A DNA stretch of 34,572 bases from an uncultured Coprococcus sp. (lineage in GTDB: Bacteria; Bacillota; Clostridia; Lachnospirales; Lachnospiraceae), in assembly GCA_947632705.1 (NCBI GenBank), contig CANRQE010000021.1, forward strand, positions 1 through 34,572, written 5' to 3'. Shown in pieces: positions 9,331-18,448 of this stretch. Within the stretch, counting starts at the first letter, position 1. Each line of letters begins with the position of its first letter. A program made the position numbers and the translations under genes. The notes under the pieces were generated by a model that ran no database searches, was not told the DNA's origin, and saw only the letters and a list, made by a program, of their open reading frames with translations.

Positions 9331-10443
9331 TTAATTAACTAAAATTTCCTCTGTTTCCTTATCAAAGATATGAATCTTGCTTAAGTCAAATGCGAACTGT
9401 ACCGTATCGCCAGGTCTTGCCGTTGTACGGGCATTAACTCTTGCAGTAATGTCGAACTGGTCGATTGTGAAGTACAGATATACTTCTGCACCTAACATCT
9501 CATAGATGTTGATTCTTGCATCAATAACACTCTCCGGTGAAGACTCAATGAAGAGCTGCTCGTCATGGATATCCTCTGGACGGATACCAAGTACAACTTC
9601 CTTATCAACAGCATCCAGAGCAATCAGTCTCTCAGCCTTGCTCTCAGGAACCTTGATAGAATGTGAACCGAACATCAGTAAAATGTCTGAACCTGACTTC
9701 ACTACCTTACAATCGATAAAGTTCATAGGCGGCATACCCATGAATCCTGCAACGAAGAGGTTGCATGGCTTATCGTATAAGTTCTGAGGTGTATCAACCT
9801 GCTGAATAATACCATCCTTCATAACTACGATTCTGGTACCCAGTGTCATAGCCTCTGTCTGGTCATGTGTAACGTAGATGATGGTTGTCTGCAGTCTCTG
9901 ATGAAGCTTTGAAATCTCAACACGCATCTGTACACGAAGCTTTGCATCCAGGTTGGAAAGCGGCTCGTCCATAAGGAATACCTTTGGTTCACGGACAATT
10001 GCACGACCCATAGCTACACGCTGTCTCTGTCCACCTGATAAAGCCTTCGGCTTACGGTCAAGCAGATGCTCGATGTCAAGGATCTTAGCTGCTTCATGAA
10101 CTGCCTTGTCAATTCTCTCCTTCGGAACCTTTCTCAGCTTCAGACCGAACGCCATATTGTCATATACTGACATATGAGGATACAGAGCGTAGTTCTGGAA
10201 TACCATTGCAATATCTCTGTCCTTAGGCTCTACGTCGTTTACAAGCTTGTCTCCGATCCATAACTCACCTGAGCTGATGTCTTCCAGACCGGCGATCATT
10301 CTCAGTGTGGTTGACTTACCACAACCTGATGGTCCAACGAAAATGATGAACTCCTTGTCTTCAATCTCAAGGTTAAAATCCTTAACGGCATTGAATCCGT
10401 TAGGATATACCTTATAAATGTTTTTAAGTGATAAACTTGCCAT
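9331..10443 (-). CDS. ugpC: Multiple-sugar ABC transporter ATPase (MsmX/UgpC/MalK family)
   Basis: Cytoplasmic ATPase that energises carbohydrate ABC importers. The 370 residues contain Walker [10 protein letters not shown] (37-45), the signature [19 protein letters not shown], Walker [13 protein letters not shown] and a C-terminal TOBE regulatory region from about residue 240. No permease or binding-protein gene is adjacent, and it is framed by a terminator downstream and a 190-base AT-rich leader upstream, so it is a single-gene unit. In Gram-positives such orphan ATPases (MsmX) serve several sugar transporters. GGAGG lies ten bases before the ATG. I could not define a convincing promoter in the leader. 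Confidence 0.92.
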   Translation of the reverse strand: MASLSLKNIYKVYPNGFNAVKDFNLEIEDKEFIIFVGPSGCGKSTTLRMIAGLEDISSGELWIGDKLVNDVEPKDRDIAMVFQNYALYPHMSVYDNMAFGLKLRKVPKERIDKAVHEAAKILDIEHLLDRKPKALSGGQRQRVAMGRAIVREPKVFLMDEPLSNLDAKLRVQMRVEISKLHQRLQTTIIYVTHDQTEAMTLGTRIVVMKDGIIQQVDTPQNLYDKPCNLFVAGFMGMPPMNFIDCKVVKSGSDILLMFGSHSIKVPESKAERLIALDAVDKEVVLGIRPEDIHDEQLFIESSPESVIDARINIYEMLGAEVYLYFTIDQFDITARVNARTTARPGDTVQFAFDLSKIHIFDKETEEILVN

Positions 10444-10562
10444 TCGTTAATTACCTCCGTATTTATAATAGCATTTATTTTCCCTTCTAGAACATACTGT
10501 AATTCTACAACAAATGGTTTTTTCGTGCCATATAACTATTGCTCAAAAAAAAATTTAAAATA

Positions 10563-10599
10563 TTGTTAATTTTGTATATAGACAAAAAAAAATTAACAA
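10563..10599 (-). terminator. AT-rich inverted repeat after the YitT gene, possible terminator
   Basis: TTGTTAATTTT (10563-10573) and AAAATTAACAA (10589-10599) are an exact 11-base inverted repeat about 35 bases past the YitT stop. On the minus strand it is followed by TATTTTAAATTTTTTTTTG. The stem is weak because nearly all pairs are A-T; it could instead be a regulatory site for the ATPase gene. Confidence 0.4.
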
Positions 10600-10633
10600 A
10601 TTGACGATTTTCTCATCATTTTAAGATAGAATA

Positions 10634-11503
10634 TTATGTGATTTTTGTGAAACCTTCACCAAAAACCTCCGTAATCTGACCGACAATCAAAAAGGCATTT
10701 TCATCAATTTCCCTGATTTTATCCTTTAATTTTACCAATTGACGGCTTGACAAAACGGAAAGAATCATGACACGCTGCTGTTGTAAATAGCCTCCCCTGA
10801 CATCCACCAGCGTCACGCCCCGGCAGATTCCATTGATAATATGGGTTCGGATTTCTTCACTTTTTGTCGAAATAATATATGCCATTTTTCCCTGCCGAAG
10901 GCCCTGCACCATCCGGTCCGCTACTTTTGTAGATACAAAAATAGCTATACTGGCATAGATCAGATTGTCCGAACCGAGCACGACCGCACCTGCCAGCACG
11001 ATCCCGATATCGATAATCGCCAAAATAACCGGTATGCTGATATCCCTGCGGAAATGGTTCACAATCAGCGCCAGCAGATCGGCTCCGCCGGAGGATGCAT
11101 TTAACCGGAACATAATTCCGTAGGATACTCCAAACAGAATCCCGCCCACCAGAATATTTACAGGCTTATCTCCTGTCAGAATATCAAACTCAGGCAGAAC
11201 GGCCAGAAAACCGGACAAGGCGATTGTCGTATATACCGTTTTGATCATGCTGTCCCTTGGAAGCACCCGGAATCCGCTGATAAACAACGGAATATTAAAA
11301 ATCAGATTTGTGACCCAGATCGGTATACCTTCTGTCAGCCCAAACTGTCCTCTGGTCAGATATTGGAGCAGGATACCGATACCGGTTACCCCGCCTGTTA
11401 CTACTTTTTCTATATTAAATACAGATTCAACCCCGATTGCCAGTATCAACGCAGAAAGCGTCAGCAAAACTACCGTATAGACCTTATCCCTTACCTTTTC
11501 CAT
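10634..11503 (-). CDS. YitT-family membrane protein with DUF2179 domain
   Basis: A 289-residue membrane protein of unknown function: several hydrophobic helices occupy residues 10-200, including LTEGIPIWVTNLIFNIPLF and the Ser/Gly-rich turn NASSGGADLLALIVNHFRRD. They are followed by the cytoplasmic DUF2179 domain (about 205-289), with MAYIISTKSEEIRTHII and a C-terminus EVFGEGFTKIT. This is the standard length and layout of the YitT/YpjC/YqfU family. GGGA lies eight bases before the ATG. It appears to be monocistronic. Confidence 0.9.
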   Translation of the reverse strand: MEKVRDKVYTVVLLTLSALILAIGVESVFNIEKVVTGGVTGIGILLQYLTRGQFGLTEGIPIWVTNLIFNIPLFISGFRVLPRDSMIKTVYTTIALSGFLAVLPEFDILTGDKPVNILVGGILFGVSYGIMFRLNASSGGADLLALIVNHFRRDISIPVILAIIDIGIVLAGAVVLGSDNLIYASIAIFVSTKVADRMVQGLRQGKMAYIISTKSEEIRTHIINGICRGVTLVDVRGGYLQQQRVMILSVLSSRQLVKLKDKIREIDENAFLIVGQITEVFGEGFTKIT

Positions 11504-11702
11504 ATCAGCATTCCCGTTCCTTTATCATATATAATACCGCTGTCAGATTACAGCAAATATTACCAATATTATTCCCAGAACCTTCCTGATTCATACATAT
11601 CCCTGCCCTCCCGTCAATCCGGAGCAATTTCACATCCCTGATTTTCCATACAATCCTGTCCTTTTCGCAGCGTTTTGGCAGAGACGTTTTTAAAAAAGGC
11701 AT
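11504..11702. other. Non-coding leader of the YitT gene
   Basis: No credible gene is seen. On the minus strand TTGCTG, 17 bases and TATATA lie about 20 bases before the YitT ribosome site and could be its promoter. A 65-codon open frame here starts in the T-run of the neighbouring terminator and lacks a ribosome site. Confidence 0.35.
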
Positions 11703-11752
11703 AAAAAAGCACCTTAGATATCAGCCCATATTCTGCCTGATATCCAAAGTGC
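11703..11752 (-). terminator. Intrinsic terminator of the LytR_C-domain gene
   Basis: A 16-bp stem (11709-11724 with 11737-11752) around a 12-base loop. Two positions pair only as G-U in the minus-strand RNA and would be A-C mismatches on the plus strand, and six U follow on the minus strand. This fixes its direction. It lies 59 bases past the stop at 11812. Confidence 0.9.
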
Positions 11753-11811
11753 ATCTTAATGTATGAATCAAATTCTTCTTTTCTATGCTTACATCAGCCC
11801 GCGTTTATGAA

Positions 11812-12366
11812 CTAATGGCTGACGTCACCGGTTCCTACCACTATGACAATATCATAATCGCTGATTGTCACATCAAAGGAAGCGGCATCCAGGGCATCAA
11901 CCGTTGACATCTCCGGCGAGGTAAATTTCCCTGCCAGACCGGATGCATCATAGCCGCCGGATACGCATACCTTTGTGGTTGAAAGCGTCCCCGGAAGATA
12001 ATTTCCAACCTCAACAGATGTATAGCCCTCGCTCTGCAGGATATCTCTCCAGGAGCCGGCTACACCGCCTGTCCCCGTAGCGTTGATTACAAGAATATCT
12101 GCATTTTTAATATCGCCGGAGTTTCCTGTCCCGCCTTCAGATCCGGCTGCATCTCCGCCGTTATTGTTGAAGGTCGGATCATCCGGGTCGTCTGCCTCTG
12201 TAACGATATCTTTATTTGTGGAATTGTTTTTATCAGCAAGCACTTCTTTGTTCGCTCTGCTTGTCTTGATCAGCAGAGCCACCATGATAATAATACCGAT
12301 ACCTAATATAATAACGGCCGCTCTTAACATGGTTTCCATAAACAGCTTTATAACTTTTTTACCCAT
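11812..12366 (-). CDS. Membrane-anchored LytR_C-domain protein
   Basis: From the start at 12366 the protein has 184 residues: one N-terminal membrane helix (about 15-35, AAVIILGIGIIIMVALL), a low-complexity Asp/Asn/Gly-rich linker, and a C-terminal LytR/CpsA/Psr C-terminal domain (VLVINATGTGGVAG-type start, here ILVINATGTGGVAGSW, ending DIVIVVGTGDVSH). The LCP catalytic domain normally found with LytR_C is absent, so it is a stand-alone accessory module probably facing the cell wall. GGAGG nine bases before this ATG decides the start over an in-frame ATG 45 bases upstream. It has its own promoter and terminator. Confidence 0.85.
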   Translation of the reverse strand: MGKKVIKLFMETMLRAAVIILGIGIIIMVALLIKTSRANKEVLADKNNSTNKDIVTEADDPDDPTFNNNGGDAAGSEGGTGNSGDIKNADILVINATGTGGVAGSWRDILQSEGYTSVEVGNYLPGTLSTTKVCVSGGYDASGLAGKFTSPEMSTVDALDAASFDVTISDYDIVIVVGTGDVSH

Positions 12367-12401
12367 TTGCCCAAGCCTCCATATTTTCCAAATCTTTTTT
12401 G

Positions 12402-12430
12402 AGTATACCAAAGGTATTTTTTATTTTCAA
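12402..12430 (-). promoter_or_regulatory. Sigma-A-type promoter of the LytR_C gene
   Basis: On the minus strand TTGAAA (12425-12430), a 17-base spacer and TATACT (12402-12407). It lies 36 bases upstream of the start codon, leaving a short leader that contains GGAGG. Confidence 0.75.
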
Positions 12431-12467
12431 CCTATATTTTACATGATATACTATATTTAATAATCCG

Positions 12468-12484
12468 GTCTGTGCATCACAGAC
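12468..12484. promoter_or_regulatory. Small inverted repeat in the divergent intergenic region
   Basis: GTCTGTG and CACAGAC are exact arms around CAT, 46 bases before the SDR start codon. With no T-run it is not a terminator; it could be an operator or a leader hairpin of the SDR transcript. Confidence 0.4.
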
Positions 12485-12529
12485 GGGAACATGCATTATT
12501 TTATAAGATATTTTGAAAAGGTGAACTCT

Positions 12530-13258
12530 ATGAAAACAGCAATTGTGACCGGTGCCTCCACCGGCATCGGAAGAGAAACGGCCATTGCGCTGGCCGGCAG
12601 TTATGAGAATATCGCTATTACCTCCTTCAGACATGTAACAGAACTGGATGCCCTGAAAACACTGTTAGAACAGCGTGGCACGCACTGCTACCTGGAAGCC
12701 GGGGATGCAGGCGACTTTCATTTTATAAGCGGGTTTTTTTCGCATATAACGGAGCATTTTGGCACATCCATCGATCTGTTGGTCAATAACGCCGCCATTT
12801 CCTATGTCGGGCTTTTGACGGATATGACACCGGAGGACTGGGATACTCTGATGCGCACCAATGCGACATCCGTATTCAACACCTGTCATGAAGCGGTTCC
12901 TTATATGGTAAAGCAAAAATCCGGACGGATCATTAATATTTCCTCTGTCTGGGGTACGCGCGGGGCTTCCTGCGAAGTGGCATACTCTGCTTCTAAAGGC
13001 GCAGTCAACGCATTTACCAAAGCGCTGGCAAAGGAACTGGCCCCAAGCGGGATTGCCGTCAACGCTGTTGCATTCGGTGCCATAGATACCACCATGAACG
13101 ATCATTTGTCCCCCGAAGAAAAACAGCTGCTGGCAGATGAAATCCCTGCAGGACGCATGGCTACGGCAAAGGAGGCCGCAGACTTTATTGTCTCCGTCTG
13201 CAGGACAGAACCCTATCTGACCGGCCAGATTCTTACCTTTGACGGCGGATGGCAGTAG
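12530..13258 (+). CDS. SDR-family NAD(P)H oxidoreductase, YmfI-like (possible EF-P 5-aminopentanone reductase)
   Basis: The 242-residue classical short-chain dehydrogenase has the cofactor loop TGASTGIG (7-14), NNAA (87-90) and the catalytic set N110, S139, Y152 and K156. The segment SSVWGTRGASCEVAYSASKG followed by LAKELAPSGIAVNAVA resembles, as I recall it, B. subtilis YmfI rather than FabG. YmfI reduces the 5-aminopentanone modification on elongation factor P. General SDRs such as FabG remain possible, and no efp or fatty-acid gene is adjacent. AAAAGG lies before this ATG; a reading that starts 13 codons earlier has no ribosome site. It is one of two plus-strand genes and diverges from the LytR_C gene. 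Confidence 0.85.
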   Translation: MKTAIVTGASTGIGRETAIALAGSYENIAITSFRHVTELDALKTLLEQRGTHCYLEAGDAGDFHFISGFFSHITEHFGTSIDLLVNNAAISYVGLLTDMTPEDWDTLMRTNATSVFNTCHEAVPYMVKQKSGRIINISSVWGTRGASCEVAYSASKGAVNAFTKALAKELAPSGIAVNAVAFGAIDTTMNDHLSPEEKQLLADEIPAGRMATAKEAADFIVSVCRTEPYLTGQILTFDGGWQ

Positions 13259-13319
13259 CAAAACAAAAAAAGAACAGTGGATTTACAGCAAATATTTATC
13301 CTTTTTTCTCATTTATATA

Positions 13320-13348
13320 TTGAAAAATCCTTTGTTTTCCTATAAAAT
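13320..13348 (+). promoter_or_regulatory. Promoter of the zinc-ribbon gene
   Basis: TTGAAA (13320-13325), a 17-base spacer and TAAAAT (13343-13348), about 45 bases upstream of the start codon. Good match to the housekeeping consensus with optimal spacing. Confidence 0.7.
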
Positions 13349-13393
13349 AGGAATGTGGGTTACAGAAACTTAACGTGACATGAGGATTTTTTT

Positions 13394-13651
13394 ATGGGAT
13401 TAAAATTTATGAAAAAGAAGCAGGCTGCAAAACAGACTGCCTCCGCAACTCTCTCCGATGCACAGACCACGATGGATAAAGATGGTAATGTCGAGATTAA
13501 AGCCAAAAATTTTACCATGACCACAAACCAGTCCAGCAAACTGGGAAAGAAAGAATCTGCCGAAGTGTCAGAGACATGGACCTGCTGGGGATGCGGGCAC
13601 TCGAACACAGGGGAGATATGTTCCGTATGCGGTAAGAAAAAGACAAGATAA
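13394..13651 (+). CDS. Small zinc-ribbon protein of unknown function
   Basis: An 85-residue basic protein. The N-terminus (MGLKFMKKKQAAKQ) is Lys-rich with no membrane helix, the middle (about 20-58) is polar, and the C-terminal third contains C64-x2-C67 and C76-x2-C79 separated by eight residues (TCWGCGHSNTGEICSVCG), a compact zinc ribbon of the RanBP2-like or rubredoxin-knuckle kind. GAGG lies eight bases before the ATG, a consensus promoter lies upstream and a strong terminator starts at its stop codon, so it is a real, independently transcribed gene. Binding of RNA, DNA or protein is possible; I do not recognise a family. Confidence 0.75.
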   Translation: MGLKFMKKKQAAKQTASATLSDAQTTMDKDGNVEIKAKNFTMTTNQSSKLGKKESAEVSETWTCWGCGHSNTGEICSVCGKKKTR

Positions 13652-13682
13652 AAAAAGACCGGTATATGATCCGGTCTTTTTT
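13651..13682. terminator. Bidirectional terminator between zinc-ribbon and metal-exporter genes
   Basis: AAAAAAGACCGG and CCGGTCTTTTTT are exact 12-base arms around an eight-base loop, giving a GC core with T-runs on both strands. It serves the converging genes ending at 13651 and 13688. Confidence 0.92.
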
Positions 13683-13687
13683 TTCCG

Positions 13688-14584
13688 CTAAAATGAAATT
13701 CCAAGGGCGCTGATAACAAGGCCCCAGAACAGGCTGCTAACGTATAAAGTTACAAGCACTTTCAGATTTTCCCTGAGATGGTGCCTGTTCATACGAAACA
13801 GCACCAGCATGCCCACACCGGCACTGGCTAAAAGTCCCGACATCATGGCTCCGGCTCCAAGCATTCCCTCCAGATACAGCTCCGTAATGATGATTGAGGC
13901 TGCACAGTTTGGAATCAGCCCGACAAATGCTGCGATTGCTTCACCCACAATCGGAGTATCATTAAAAATGGCCTTGATCGTTTCTTCTCCGGCAAATCCT
14001 ATGGCCAGGTTGATAAAAAAAGAAATCAGTACAATAAACACGGCAATCTTTATGGTATGCTTCAAAGCGGATTTCCAGATTCCATCCTCACAATTACAAT
14101 GCTCCTGCTCACACAAGTCATGAACATGCTTTTCTTCAGCATGCCGATGCACATGCTGACCGTTTTCTTCCGATTTTCGTTTGAATATCTTATTTAATAT
14201 ATCCACCGCATAACCGGTAACTGCTGCGATCAGAATTTTGACCAGCAGTATCTTCAAAATCGTAGTAACGTTCACCGTATGGGAAATAAAGATTGGAAGC
14301 ATCTCATCTGAGGTAGACATCAACACGGAAAGAAGGACGCCTGCCGTGATAATGCCTCCGCTATACATATTGGCCGCAACACAGGAAAATCCGCACTGAG
14401 GTACGACTCCGAGGATTCCGCCCGCCAGAGGTCCAAGCGCCCCTGCAGAACGGATACGCTCCGCCTGTTTTTCTTCTGTTTTCGTTTCCAGCCATTCCAT
14501 CAGCAGATAGGTTACCAACAAAAACGGCAGCAATTTTGCACAATCGAGCAGTGCGTCTATACATGAATCAATGATCAGCTTCAC
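13688..14584 (-). CDS. ArsP_2-type heavy-metal exporter (putative manganese/arsenic efflux permease)
   Basis: A 298-residue polytopic membrane protein. Two half-domains carry matching motifs, GILGVVPQCGFSCVA (57-71) and GLIPNCAASIIITELYLEG (222-240), which point to an internal duplication. Between them is a cytoplasmic-looking linker rich in His and Cys (about 144-165: HVHRHAEEKHVHDLCEQEHC), a likely metal-sensing or delivery loop. The fold and motifs are those of the family annotated as 10-TM heavy-metal exporter or putative manganese transporter; the ion is not readable. The start is a GTG at 14584, eight bases after GGAAGG; no in-frame ATG offers a comparable site. It follows the YczE-type gene by 27 bases, probably in one transcript. 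Confidence 0.8.
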   Translation of the reverse strand: MKLIIDSCIDALLDCAKLLPFLLVTYLLMEWLETKTEEKQAERIRSAGALGPLAGGILGVVPQCGFSCVAANMYSGGIITAGVLLSVLMSTSDEMLPIFISHTVNVTTILKILLVKILIAAVTGYAVDILNKIFKRKSEENGQHVHRHAEEKHVHDLCEQEHCNCEDGIWKSALKHTIKIAVFIVLISFFINLAIGFAGEETIKAIFNDTPIVGEAIAAFVGLIPNCAASIIITELYLEGMLGAGAMMSGLLASAGVGMLVLFRMNRHHLRENLKVLVTLYVSSLFWGLVISALGISF

Positions 14585-14611
14585 TTTCTCAACCTTCCGA
14601 TTCTTTCCTGA

Positions 14612-15319
14612 TTAACTATATGATATATCCGTTCTTCGTCTGTTTTTTTTGTGAAAAAACTTTCTAAAGGTTCCCGCTACAAGCCCGGTAAAGATTGCCA
14701 GAACAATCGTCCCTGCACCAAACACCCGCTCATGCATAATTACGGTTCCAAGCAGAATCCCAATCAATACATGAAGGATATCCAACGCAACTCTGGCATA
14801 TTTAAACGGGAGCTTTCCGTGGGTCGCTCGTTCTATGATCTCCCCCAAAGTATCATATGGGGCGGTTCCCATATCTGCCTCCATATACATGGCAATCCCG
14901 AATCCGAAGATCAGCACAAACAGGATTAAAAGAATCATTCTGGCTATAATACCCGGTTCCAGCTTCAGAATATCCGAAACAATCCAAAGGGTAAAATCTG
15001 AAATATATCCAACCGCAACCATATTAAAAATAGTGCCGAGCCCTAACGATTCCCGACAGGAAAAAAGCACAAACACTAAAAGCAGCAGGTTATAAATCAG
15101 CTGAATGTTCCCAAACTGCATCCCCGTAACTGCCACAATACCTTTCACCGTGCAGGAAAACGGATCGACCCCCAGATTGACAAACCGGAACATGCCGCTT
15201 CCTATTCCAATGAGAACAACTCCAAAAAGCATGGAAAAAAGATTCCCGACCGTAAAATTCCGAAGCAGTACCTTTTTTATGATATTCTCTTTTTTTACCT
15301 GTTCTTTTTCCTCATCCAT
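14612..15319 (-). CDS. YczE/YyaS/YitT-family membrane protein
   Basis: A 235-residue membrane protein from the start at 15319. A charged N-terminus (MDEEKEQVKKENIIKKVLLR) is followed by about five hydrophobic segments, with the family-type stretch LGVDPFSCTVKGI (about residues 66-78), the acidic turn YMEADMGTAPYDTLGEII, and a basic C-terminus (FHKKNRRRTDISYS). Function unknown; relatives are often annotated as YczE. The frame is open 38 codons further upstream, but those residues are not family-like and AGGA lies six bases before the chosen ATG. It is probably co-transcribed with the metal exporter downstream. Confidence 0.8.
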   Translation of the reverse strand: MDEEKEQVKKENIIKKVLLRNFTVGNLFSMLFGVVLIGIGSGMFRFVNLGVDPFSCTVKGIVAVTGMQFGNIQLIYNLLLLVFVLFSCRESLGLGTIFNMVAVGYISDFTLWIVSDILKLEPGIIARMILLILFVLIFGFGIAMYMEADMGTAPYDTLGEIIERATHGKLPFKYARVALDILHVLIGILLGTVIMHERVFGAGTIVLAIFTGLVAGTFRKFFHKKNRRRTDISYS

Positions 15320-15456
15320 ATTCCGTCCTGACCCTTTCAGATAAATAATCTGCTGTCTGCCGAAACCCTGATCCGTATGCAGTCTCCTGTATCGACCATT
15401 TACAAATATAATAGATTTCACAAATTCCGTCAATTACAAGTTGTGATGAAATGCAG

Positions 15457-15491
15457 AAAAAAATCCCGCAGCCATAAAGACTGCAGGATTT
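15457..15491 (-). terminator. Intrinsic terminator of gdhA
   Basis: AAATCCCGCAG (15461-15471) and CTGCAGGATTT (15481-15491) pair fully only on the minus-strand RNA, where the odd position is a G-U pair, and a run of about seven U follows. It lies 24 bases past the gdhA stop codon. Confidence 0.9.
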
Positions 15492-15514
15492 CTCAGACTG
15501 TATCAAATCCGGTA

Positions 15515-16993
<1,479 letters not shown>

Positions 16994-17059
16994 TTAAGTT
17001 TTAGTCTTTCTCCGCTTTTTCATCTTAATTTTTCAGGTTATCGCATGAATAAGCAAAAA

Positions 17060-18448
17060 TTAACCCAGACTTTGAATGTAGTCGTCAATTCCTTTGGCAG
17101 CTGCCTTTCCTGCTCCCATTGCAAGAATAACGGTTGCTGCGCCTGTTACTGCATCTCCTCCTGCATAAACGCCGGTCTTTGTCGTCTGTCCGTTTTCTTC
17201 TTCCGCCACAATGCATTTCCACTTATTGGTTTCCAGTCCTTCTGTCGTTGAAGAAATTAAAGGATTCGGAGATGTACCAAGCGACATGATCACCACGTCT
17301 ACTTCCATCGTAAATTCAGAATCCGGAATAACCACCGGCCTTCTTCTGCCGGATTCATCCGGTTCGCCAAGCTCCATCTTCACGCATTTCATACCGCATA
17401 CCCAGCCGTTCTCGTCCGCAAGGATTTCCGTAGGATTGGTCAGAAGGTTAAAGATAATCCCCTCCTCCTTTGCGTGGTGTACCTCCTCAACTCTGGCAGG
17501 CAGTTCCTCCTCACTTCGCCTGTATACAATATGGGTTTCTGCTCCCCGCCGCAATGCAGTTCTGGCTGCATCCATGGCTACATTTCCGCCGCCGACAACC
17601 GCAACCTTCTTTCCTGCCATGATCGGCGTATTGGATCCCTCCTGGTATGACTTCATCAGATTGCTTCTTGTCAGATATTCATTTGCGGAAAATACGCCGT
17701 TCGCATTCTCTCCCGGTATTCCCATAAATTTCGGGAGTCCGGCGCCGGAGCCGATAAAGACTGCATCAAAGCCTTCGTCTGAAAGCAGGGAATCTATGGT
17801 GACGGATTTACCGACCACCACGTTGGTCTCTATTTTTACGCCTAATGCTTTGACATTCTCAATTTCCTTCTGTACAACGGCTTCCTTCGGAAGACGGAAC
17901 TCAGGGATTCCATATACCAGTACGCCGCCCGGTTCATGAAGCGCCTCAAAAATCGTGACGTCATATCCCATTTTGGCAAGATCGCCGGCACAGGTCAGTC
18001 CGGAAGGACCGGAACCGATGACCGCTACCTTATGGCCATTCTTCTCTGCTGCCGGTACAGGCCGGATTCCATTTTCTCTTGCCCAGTCGGCGGCAAACCG
18101 TTCAAGCTTTCCGATGGAAACAGGATCGCCCTTGATTCCTCTGATACATTTGCCCTCACACTGCGTCTCCTGCGGACACACACGGCCGCAAACCGCAGGC
18201 AGTGCAGAAGCCTGACTGATTACCTGAAACGCCTCTTCAAATTCTCCCTTTTTCATCCGGTCGATAAATCCGGGAATATCTATGGCAACAGGACATCCCT
18301 TGACACATTGTGCATTCTTGCATCCGATACATCTGGATGCTTCCGCCATTGCTTCTTCCGCATTATATCCATAACATACTTCTTCAAAATTTCTTGCCCG
18401 TTCTTTCGCATCCTGTTCTCGGACAGGTACCTTCTTTAATACGTCCAT
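17060..18448 (-). CDS. gltA: NfnB/GltA-type NADPH-binding flavoprotein (glutamate synthase small-subunit family)
   Basis: The 462-residue protein has the N-terminal ferredoxin-like part with C40, C43, C48, C52 (CIGCKNAQCVKGCP) and C87, C91, C97, C101 for two [4Fe-4S] clusters, an FAD loop VIGSGPSG (143-150) and an NADPH loop VAVVGGGNVAMDAA (about 280). It is usually annotated as NADPH-dependent glutamate synthase, but no large GltB subunit is present. Its partner is the adjacent NfnA-like protein, so the pair fits the electron-bifurcating NADH-dependent ferredoxin:NADP+ oxidoreductase (NfnAB) or sulfide dehydrogenase SudAB. The start codon shares its A with the stop codon of the partner (TAATG), indicating tight translational coupling. 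Confidence 0.92.
   Translation of the reverse strand: MDVLKKVPVREQDAKERARNFEEVCYGYNAEEAMAEASRCIGCKNAQCVKGCPVAIDIPGFIDRMKKGEFEEAFQVISQASALPAVCGRVCPQETQCEGKCIRGIKGDPVSIGKLERFAADWARENGIRPVPAAEKNGHKVAVIGSGPSGLTCAGDLAKMGYDVTIFEALHEPGGVLVYGIPEFRLPKEAVVQKEIENVKALGVKIETNVVVGKSVTIDSLLSDEGFDAVFIGSGAGLPKFMGIPGENANGVFSANEYLTRSNLMKSYQEGSNTPIMAGKKVAVVGGGNVAMDAARTALRRGAETHIVYRRSEEELPARVEEVHHAKEEGIIFNLLTNPTEILADENGWVCGMKCVKMELGEPDESGRRRPVVIPDSEFTMEVDVVIMSLGTSPNPLISSTTEGLETNKWKCIVAEEENGQTTKTGVYAGGDAVTGAATVILAMGAGKAAAKGIDDYIQSLG

Noticed and set aside
10600..10640. Plus-strand TTGACG followed by AT-rich -10-like sequence
   Set aside because: It points into the antisense strand of the YitT gene and no plus-strand gene follows; likely chance in AT-rich DNA.
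11505..11702. 65-codon minus-strand open frame before the YitT gene
   Set aside because: Starts in the T-run of a terminator, has no ribosome site and no protein-like pattern.
12665..13261. 198-codon minus-strand open frame
   Set aside because: Antisense to the SDR gene, which has conserved catalytic residues and a good ribosome site.
14585..14611. Mn2+ riboswitch (yybP-ykoY) upstream of the metal exporter
   Set aside because: Only 27 bases separate it from the previous gene, too short for the riboswitch, and none is visible further upstream.
17211..17939. 242-codon plus-strand open frame
   Set aside because: Antisense to gltA/nfnB, whose motifs are unmistakable; composition is Ser/Pro-rich shadow translation.
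17060..18448. Glutamate synthase holoenzyme (GltBD)
   Set aside because: No large subunit is present and the partner is an FAD/[2Fe-2S] NfnA-like protein, so NfnAB/SudAB is the better reading.
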